Source of the DNA: Nitrososphaerota archaeon
Lineage (GTDB): Archaea; Thermoproteota; Nitrososphaeria; Nitrososphaerales; CADDZS01
Reading direction: 5' to 3'
NCBI GenBank assembly: GCA_027886785.1
Contig: JAPCJV010000079.1
Location: 1-7,550 of the forward strand
DNA length: 7,550 nt
Shown: piece after piece, positions 1 through 5,688 of the stretch
Numbering within the stretch: position 1 is the stretch's first letter
How the letters are laid out: each line of letters begins with the position of its first letter
The notes under the pieces: generated by a model
Database searches by the model: none
What the model saw: the letters and a program-made list of their open reading frames with translations, nothing else
Told to the model about the DNA's origin: nothing
Made by a program: the position numbers and the translations under genes

Positions 1-1465
1 TACCGACATCTATTACACAGAAGGATTGCCCGAGTCGTACATTCTCCCTCTGGCTTACTCCGGCGTGGACATTAGCGAGAAATTGAGGGAGCGCAATCCG
101 GACTCGATCCTAGCTAAGGTGAGCATTGACAAGAATACTCCAGGGGTACTCTTCGACGCCGTTTACGATGAAGCTTTTAGGGCAAAACTCCTTGAAATGA
201 TCATTGGTGATAAAACTACCCGAGGGGGGCAAAGCGAAATACTTGGCAAGGCTTCGGAGCCCAATTTCACTGACGATCCTTCCAAAATAAAAACGTCCAC
301 CTCCAGCGCGGACCAAAGCAATACTTCATTGGTTTATGCTGACAAATACATCTTGAAATTGATTAGGAGAATTGAAGAAGGCCCTAATCCCGAAGTGGAA
401 ATTTCGGCAGCGCTTTTGAAGAATGGCTTTGAATTTTCTCCAAAGGTTCTCGGCACCGTATCCTTCAGGGCTCCCGCAGCTGAATCCGCAGCGGTGGGAT
501 TGCTGGAGCAGTACATCAGAAACGAGGGGGACGCATGGAGTCTGTTCCAGGGTCAATTTGACAGGTTTTCGGAATCAATCCTATCCAAGAAAACTATTCC
601 TCAGGTGGATTTTCCGCAGTCTGTCCTTGAAATTTCCGAAATGATCTTGCCCGAGCCGCTCCTCGAAGAAATAAGCCAGCCCTTCGAGGGATGGATCACC
701 CTACTCGGAAAGAGGACTGGAGAATTTCATTTAGCGTTGTTGAAAGATGTTGACGATCCAAATTTTGCCCCTGAATCCTTCGGGTATCTGGAGCAGGTCG
801 CCACAGCTCAATCGATGACGAGCTATTCCAATCGGATCTTCCAATTAAGCAGGAATGCTTCTGGAATTACAGAGGATTCCAAGAAGGAACTGGACCAAGT
901 TCTGTCATATCAATACGAGATTGTCGGGAGAATTTCTAGGTTGAAGCAAATAAAATTGGATTCTGTCAGATCGAGAATCCACGGCGATTATCATTTAGGG
1001 CAAGTACTTTTCACGGGAAAAGATTTCGTCATTATTGACTTTGAAGGGGAGCCTGCGAGATCGCTAAGTGATCGACGGCTCAAAAGATCGCCCATTAAGG
1101 ACGTGGCGGGAATGATTCGTTCCTTCCACTACGCGGCGTATTCCGTCCTTTTCAAGAAAACGAGTGTCAAAAAAGAAGATCGTGAGCTACTGCTGAAGGC
1201 CGCAGATGTTTGGTACAAAGCGGTTACATCTCTGTTCCTCAAATCATATCTCAATACCGTTGGCAAGAGCCCTATTCTGCCCTCGGACAAGAACGCATTA
1301 TCAGTTTTGCTCGATGCTTATTTGATCGACAAGGCAGTCTACGAGCTGGGGTACGAAATCAACAACCGCCCTCAGTGGATTTCCATCCCTCTGAAAGGAA
1401 TCGAAGATTTGGTGGGGGTCAAGACGGACCTAGTTTCTGCTCCCAAAAATATCGCTGCCCAGTAG
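1..1465 (+). CDS. mak: Maltokinase (C-terminal part of gene; probably TreS-fused), 5'-truncated by window edge
   Basis: This kinase phosphorylates maltose with ATP to give alpha-maltose-1-phosphate, the donor used by GlgE, in the cytoplasm. The frame is open from the first complete codon at position 2. The codons before the TTG at 26 read TDIYYTEG and continue into LPESYILPL, which fits the N-terminal cap of the maltokinase family, so TTG 26 is not the start and the gene begins outside the window. Numbering from that TTG, the nucleotide-binding QSNTS is at 97-101 with the ATP-site lysine at about K111 (ILKLIR). The phosphotransferase motif HGDYHLGQ is at 319-326 with catalytic Asp321, and the metal-binding IDFEGEP has Asp338. 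The downstream stretch KRSPIKDVAGMIRSFHYAAY is also typical of the family. An estimated 60 or so residues of the kinase cap are missing, plus a whole TreS domain if it is fused, as is common in Gram-negative GlgE clusters. The fusion is inference; the kinase call is firm. Confidence 0.93.
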   Translation, partial: TDIYYTEGLPESYILPLAYSGVDISEKLRERNPDSILAKVSIDKNTPGVLFDAVYDEAFRAKLLEMIIGDKTTRGGQSEILGKASEPNFTDDPSKIKTSTSSADQSNTSLVYADKYILKLIRRIEEGPNPEVEISAALLKNGFEFSPKVLGTVSFRAPAAESAAVGLLEQYIRNEGDAWSLFQGQFDRFSESILSKKTIPQVDFPQSVLEISEMILPEPLLEEISQPFEGWITLLGKRTGEFHLALLKDVDDPNFAPESFGYLEQVATAQSMTSYSNRIFQLSRNASGITEDSKKELDQVLSYQYEIVGRISRLKQIKLDSVRSRIHGDYHLGQVLFTGKDFVIIDFEGEPARSLSDRRLKRSPIKDVAGMIRSFHYAAYSVLFKKTSVKKEDRELLLKAADVWYKAVTSLFLKSYLNTVGKSPILPSDKNALSVLLDAYLIDKAVYELGYEINNRPQWISIPLKGIEDLVGVKTDLVSAPKNIAAQ

Positions 1466-1503
1466 TATATCGCCTAATTCATTCCGAGAGAAATGCGTAC
1501 TTT

Positions 1504-1509
1504 AGAGGA
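1504..1509 (+). promoter_or_regulatory. Probable ribosome binding site of glgX
   Basis: The purine-rich AGAGGA lies 11 bases before the ATG at 1521. It is the only good Shine-Dalgarno-like sequence in the 55-bp mak-glgX spacer and supports the ATG at 1521 as the start. The spacing is slightly long. No convincing promoter is visible in the spacer, so glgX is probably transcribed together with the kinase gene. Confidence 0.55.
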
Positions 1510-1520
1510 TTGAAACTTTC

Positions 1521-3638
1521 ATGCGCACGTGGCCCGGGTCCGCTTATCCGCTAGGGGCGACTTGGGATAAAAGAGGGATTAATTTTGCGATTTTTTCAGA
1601 GAATGCTTCTTCCATAGATCTTCTCCTCTACGAAAACGAAAAATCGGCAGAGCCGCGCGAAAAAATCCAACTAACGGAAAAAACAGGATCTGTCTGGCAC
1701 GCATACCTCCCTGACTTGCTTCCGGGTCAGCTGTATGCCTATTCGGTGACGGGACCCTACGAGCCTGAGAAAGGCCTTCGATTCAATCCGAACAAGGCCC
1801 TGATCGATCCATACACAAAAGCGATCGCCGGTACCGTGAATTGGAATGACACTTTATTTGGCTACAGGCTGGGAGACGAAAAAGAGGATTTGTCGTTTGA
1901 CAATCGGCCTTCTGGACCTTATCTTCCAAAGTCAATCGTAATCGAAACGGATTACAATTGGGAAGAGGATAGACTACTGAGGATCCCTTGGAACGAAACG
2001 ATAATTTACGAAATGCATGTCAAGGGCTTTACCAAAACAAACCCAGAGGTCACCCCAGACAAGCAAGGAACCTACGAGGGGCTCGCATCTCCCAAAGTAA
2101 TTCGCTACCTCAAAGATTTAGGCGTAACCGCGGTCGAACTACTACCGATCCATCACCATCTGGACAACAAGTTTCTCGTGGATGTCGGCCTTGTGAATTA
2201 CTGGGGGTACAATACCTTGGGATACTTCGCCCCAGATTCTCGCTATTCCAGCTCAGGTTCTATAGGGGGACAAGTCACTGAATTCAAAAATATGGTCAAG
2301 GCCTTTCACCGAGCAGGGATCGAGGTCATCCTGGATGTAGTGTACAATCACACCGCGGAAGGAAATCACTTGGGGCCCACACTGAGTTTCCGCGGGATCG
2401 ACAACCTCTCATATTACAGAATCTCCCCCGACAATCCCAGATTCTACGTCGACTTTACCGGGACGGGCAACAGCCTGAACATGCGGCATCCGCACGTACT
2501 CCAACTGATCATGGATAGCTTGCGCTACTGGGTGCAGGAAATGCACGTTGACGGCTTTCGATTCGACCTCGCATCTACACTCGCGCGGGAGCTCTGGGAG
2601 GTCGATCAATTGTCCAGTTTCTTTGAAGTCATTCAGCAGGATCCCGTGGTGTCGCAAGTGAAGCTCATCGCGGAACCGTGGGATCTAGGAAATGGAGGCT
2701 ACCAGGTGGGCAATTTTCCTCCGCTCTGGGCAGAGTGGAACGGCCGGTACAGGGATTCAATACGGCGCTTTTGGAGGGGCGACGAAAGTCAGGTTCCTGA
2801 AATTGCGTATCGATTGACCGGCTCGAGCGATCTTTACCAAGAAAATGGTCGGAACCCGCATGCCAGCATTAATTTTGTAACCTGCCACGACGGTTTCCCG
2901 CTGAATGATCTTGTAAGTTACAACTCGAAGCACAACGAAGCAAACCACGAAGATAACCGAGACGGTACTGACGACAACATTAGTTTGAATTTCGGGGCCG
3001 AGGGACCCACCGAGGATCCGAAAATAAATGAGATGCGAGTGCGGCAGAAGAAAAATTTCCTATCGACCCTCTTCCTTTCTCAGGGAGTTCCCATGCTTCT
3101 GGGCGGCGATGAAATAGGTCGGACGCAGAAAGGAAACAACAACGCATACTGCCAGGATAATGAGATCAGCTGGTTTGAATGGAATCTCGAGACGAGCAAG
3201 AAGGAGCTCCTCGATTTTACCCGGCGCTTGATTTCTTTTCGAAGACAGCATGCGGTTTTGAGGAGACGGAAATTCTTCCAGGGAAGAAAATTATTTGGCG
3301 CCTCTAAAGACATCACGTGGTTGCAACCGAACGGCACAGAAATGACCGAAGAAGCGTGGAACCAATCCAGGATACATACAATCGGAATGATCCTGTCGGG
3401 AGATGCGATGAATGAATTCAATCAAGAAGGAGTCCGCATCGCCGATGAAACTCTTCTAATACTCCTAAACGCTTCCGAGTCACACGTAAAGTTTCAAATG
3501 CCTAAATCCGGCGAAAAGTGGGAGCTCGCGCTTCATACCTATTCGAAGGATCCAGGGGATGACAGAAAAGTCGTAAAGAAAGGAGATACCTTCGATCTCG
3601 AAGGAAGTTCCGTCGTAATAATGCGGAGAATTTCCTGA
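1521..3638 (+). CDS. glgX: Glycogen debranching enzyme GlgX (GH13 subfamily 11, isoamylase type)
   Basis: This cytoplasmic enzyme hydrolyses alpha-1,6 branches in glycogen or in the limit dextrin left by phosphorylase. The protein has 705 residues, within the usual 650-720. It opens with MRTWPGSAYPLGATW, the standard GlgX start, which together with the upstream AGAGGA fixes the ATG. A CBM48 beta-sandwich covers about residues 10-105, followed by the GH13 barrel and a C-terminal beta domain from about 590. The four GH13 regions are intact: DVVYNH at 272-277, DGFRFDLAS at 344-352 with nucleophile Asp349, IAEPWD with acid/base Glu385, and FVTCHDG with His456 and Asp457. The downstream GGDEIGRTQKGNNNAYCQDN is also characteristic. 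One conserved motif differs: the stretch usually seen as SWNCG reads SLNFG here (around 2982-2996). The gene follows the maltokinase gene in the same direction and ends 31 bp from the convergent glgE. TreX-like isoamylase activity is the only realistic alternative name. Confidence 0.96.
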   Translation: MRTWPGSAYPLGATWDKRGINFAIFSENASSIDLLLYENEKSAEPREKIQLTEKTGSVWHAYLPDLLPGQLYAYSVTGPYEPEKGLRFNPNKALIDPYTKAIAGTVNWNDTLFGYRLGDEKEDLSFDNRPSGPYLPKSIVIETDYNWEEDRLLRIPWNETIIYEMHVKGFTKTNPEVTPDKQGTYEGLASPKVIRYLKDLGVTAVELLPIHHHLDNKFLVDVGLVNYWGYNTLGYFAPDSRYSSSGSIGGQVTEFKNMVKAFHRAGIEVILDVVYNHTAEGNHLGPTLSFRGIDNLSYYRISPDNPRFYVDFTGTGNSLNMRHPHVLQLIMDSLRYWVQEMHVDGFRFDLASTLARELWEVDQLSSFFEVIQQDPVVSQVKLIAEPWDLGNGGYQVGNFPPLWAEWNGRYRDSIRRFWRGDESQVPEIAYRLTGSSDLYQENGRNPHASINFVTCHDGFPLNDLVSYNSKHNEANHEDNRDGTDDNISLNFGAEGPTEDPKINEMRVRQKKNFLSTLFLSQGVPMLLGGDEIGRTQKGNNNAYCQDNEISWFEWNLETSKKELLDFTRRLISFRRQHAVLRRRKFFQGRKLFGASKDITWLQPNGTEMTEEAWNQSRIHTIGMILSGDAMNEFNQEGVRIADETLLILLNASESHVKFQMPKSGEKWELALHTYSKDPGDDRKVVKKGDTFDLEGSSVVIMRRIS

Positions 3639-3649
3639 AAAGGAAGCTC
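3626..3649. terminator. Weak hairpin at the convergent glgX/glgE junction
   Basis: A five-base-pair stem (TTCCT at 3632-3636 with AGGAA at 3641-3645) closes a GAAA tetraloop. Outside it, GAG at 3626-3628 can pair with CTC at 3647-3649 across an uneven internal loop. It overlaps the glgX stop codon. No T-run follows on either strand, so it does not look like a standard intrinsic terminator. A second, AT-rich stem (3663-3668 with 3674-3679) overlaps the glgE stop. Termination function is a guess. Confidence 0.2.
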
Positions 3650-3669
3650 ATCATTGTGAATAAGAAAAT
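3639..3669. other. 31-bp convergent intergenic region between glgX and glgE
   Basis: The stop codons TGA of glgX (3636-3638) and TAA of glgE (3672-3670 on the minus strand) face each other with only 31 bp between them. Apart from the halves of the two weak stems described for this junction, nothing recognisable is present. There is room for a small shared terminator but not for a gene or promoter. Confidence 0.9.
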
Positions 3670-5667
3670 TTACTTTTCTACTCGCAGAATATGCGCCGGC
3701 TCCACCGAGGGGTCGAGTTTTACGTAATTTTTCTCCCCGAACCAATCGAACACTTTGTTCGTTAGCAAATCTCTTACCCTGTATTTTTCACCAAGACCCA
3801 ATTCTCGAAACGGGATTGAAACAAAGCCATCGTGATAAGAGAACGGATCGAGATTGACAGCTACCAAAATAATGTTGGACAGACTCTCGGTCCATCTGAT
3901 ATAGACCATTATTTGATCGCTGTCTGAAGAAAGAATTTTCAGGTTTCTAATTTGTTGCAGCGCTGGATTCTCTCGGCGAATTGTGTTGATTTTCGTAATG
4001 TACTCTTTGATATTTCCTTCGCGGTTCCAGTCCCAGACCTTGTACTGATATTTTTCAGAATCAAGGTATTCTTCGGATCCTTTCCTGACGGCTCTGGCTT
4101 CGCAGAGTTCAAAACCGTTGTAGATCCCGTAGGAAGGCGAAAGCGTAGCCGCCAACACTTCGCGGATTTTGAAAGCGGATCTCCCTCCCCCCTGGAGATA
4201 CTCAGAAAGAATGTCCGGGGTATTCGCGAAGAAATTTCCCCTGTAATATTCTGGAGCATCAGATAATGCAAATTCATTCAAAAACTCGATCAGTTCGTAC
4301 TTTGTATTTTTCCAGGTAAAGTAAGTATACGACTGATCAAATCCGAGCTTCGCGAGCAACTTCATGGGTTTAGGGCGGGTGAAAGCCTCGGCGAGAAAAA
4401 TGACGTCTGGATGTTCAGTTCGCACCCGGGAGGTCAACCATTCCCAGAAGGCTACAGGCTTTGTGTGTGGGTTGTCCACCCGAAAGATTTTGATTCCTCT
4501 CGCAATCCAGAAATCTACGATGTTGAAAAGCGCTTCCCACAATTCTTTCCAATTGTCATTTTCAAAATTTAGAGGGTAGATGTCATAATACTTCTTCGGC
4601 GGATTTTCGGCGTACCTGATTGATCCGTCCTTTCGGTGATAGAACCACTCTGGGTGTTCCAGAACGTACGGGTGGTCAGGAGACACTTGGAAAGCGAGAT
4701 CCATGGCTACTTCTAGACCAAATTCTTTCGCCTTTGTAACGAAGTGACGGAAATCGTCGATCGTTCCCAGTTCGGGATTCACGCTGAAATGGCCTCCCGT
4801 TGCGTTCCCGATCGCCCAGGGGCTACCAGGGTCAGAATCCGTGCCATTCGGTGAATTGTTGGGCCCCCTCCTATTCGTTCGGCCGATGGGATGAATGGGT
4901 GGTAAATACAAGACGTCAAAACCCATGTATTGTATCTCGGGAAGGCGTTCTTCGCACTCCCTGAACGTCGCATTTCTTCCTGGAACAGTCCCCTGGGAGC
5001 GATGAAACATTTCGTACCACGTGGAGTGCACAGCTTTGGGTCGGTCCACGATCACCCGAAAAAACTCCGATTTTACATAATCTGGTTTATCAGAATTCTT
5101 TACGATTAATTGAGAAAAATGGGGCAGTGAAAGCATTGCAACCAGTTCTTCAACTTCAACAGCACTGAGCGGAGATTTTGCTGCCGTCGTTCCGAAGTAC
5201 TGTAGAGTAGGTTCCATTTCCTGTCGATCGATTGCGGTTCCCCTCCTTTCCGCGGCTCGGATCTGATCTAAGATCAGCGCAATTAGGGAGGACGTGTCCT
5301 CCCCTGCTGAGGCCCATTTTGGAAGATCACGAACCGCTGTAGAATATTTGTCTATCCAAGCTTCGATGAAAAATTCGCACACTCCAAGTGCGTTCGTCGG
5401 TATGGAGGACGCCCAGGAATCATCATCAAAAGAATACTCCATGGGTTGTGCGACCCAGCTCGGAGGATCATTTTGCATCCTCCAATTTACCCATGCAGTA
5501 AGTAGTTCGTGGCCCGGTTTCAAAACATCGGCAGTCACCACCAGCTTCTCTCCGATGGCGCGTTTTGCCGGAAAGCGGCCGCAGTCCACTGATGGTTTTA
5601 TGTTCAGAATTACAACTGATGAGGGCGGAATCTCCACCGCACTTTTTGGGCGGTTTATTTCATCCAA
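3670..5667 (-). CDS. glgE: Alpha-1,4-glucan:maltose-1-phosphate maltosyltransferase GlgE (GH13 subfamily 3)
   Basis: GlgE transfers maltose from alpha-maltose-1-phosphate to the non-reducing end of an alpha-1,4-glucan, releasing phosphate. The 665 residues match the family length. The N-terminal beta domain carries the hallmark VDCGRFPAKR, then come STWYEMF (Trp217), LYLPPIHPIGRTNRRG and the region I equivalent DLAFQVSPDHP. YAENPPKKYYDIYPLNF follows. The nucleophile is Asp398 in FRVDNPHTKP and the acid/base is Glu427 in LAEAFTRP. These sit four residues after the Asp394 and Glu423 that I recall for the Streptomyces coelicolor enzyme. The stretch around 493-522, with AATLSPSYGIYNGFELCE, is also GlgE-specific. 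The start is TTG at 5667: an in-frame TGA lies seven codons upstream, and GAGG is 11 bases before the TTG. A GTG at Val11 is the only near alternative. It sits 21 bp after glgB in the same direction, so the two are probably cotranscribed. Confidence 0.96.
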   Translation of the reverse strand: MDEINRPKSAVEIPPSSVVILNIKPSVDCGRFPAKRAIGEKLVVTADVLKPGHELLTAWVNWRMQNDPPSWVAQPMEYSFDDDSWASSIPTNALGVCEFFIEAWIDKYSTAVRDLPKWASAGEDTSSLIALILDQIRAAERRGTAIDRQEMEPTLQYFGTTAAKSPLSAVEVEELVAMLSLPHFSQLIVKNSDKPDYVKSEFFRVIVDRPKAVHSTWYEMFHRSQGTVPGRNATFRECEERLPEIQYMGFDVLYLPPIHPIGRTNRRGPNNSPNGTDSDPGSPWAIGNATGGHFSVNPELGTIDDFRHFVTKAKEFGLEVAMDLAFQVSPDHPYVLEHPEWFYHRKDGSIRYAENPPKKYYDIYPLNFENDNWKELWEALFNIVDFWIARGIKIFRVDNPHTKPVAFWEWLTSRVRTEHPDVIFLAEAFTRPKPMKLLAKLGFDQSYTYFTWKNTKYELIEFLNEFALSDAPEYYRGNFFANTPDILSEYLQGGGRSAFKIREVLAATLSPSYGIYNGFELCEARAVRKGSEEYLDSEKYQYKVWDWNREGNIKEYITKINTIRRENPALQQIRNLKILSSDSDQIMVYIRWTESLSNIILVAVNLDPFSYHDGFVSIPFRELGLGEKYRVRDLLTNKVFDWFGEKNYVKLDPSVEPAHILRVEK

Positions 5668-5678
5668 TGCACAGTCGG

Positions 5679-5682
5679 CCTC
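5679..5682 (-). promoter_or_regulatory. Probable ribosome binding site deciding the TTG start of glgE
   Basis: On the minus strand GAGG (within TGTGAGGCC) lies 11 bases before the TTG start codon at 5667-5665. It falls in the 21-bp gap after the glgB stop. No ATG in the right frame exists nearby: the ATG overlapping the second codon runs into TAA after one further codon. The site therefore favours TTG over the GTG ten codons further in, which is preceded only by an A-rich run. Confidence 0.5.
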
Positions 5683-5688
5683 ACATCA

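Noticed and set aside
26..28. TTG at 26 as the start of the kinase gene
   Set aside because: In-frame codons upstream of it encode conserved maltokinase sequence up to the window edge.
1510..1515. TTGAAA before glgX as a possible -35 promoter element
   Set aside because: It lies only a few bases before the ATG and overlaps the spacer after the ribosome binding site, leaving no room for a -10 element and a leader.
1210..1554. A 114-codon plus-strand frame bridging the mak end and the glgX start
   Set aside because: It overlaps conserved codons of both genes in another frame and its translation is low in complexity typical of real proteins; the mak and glgX frames explain the region.
3952..4266. 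A 104-codon plus-strand open frame inside glgE
   Set aside because: It is fully antisense to conserved glgE catalytic-domain codons, with no family resemblance.
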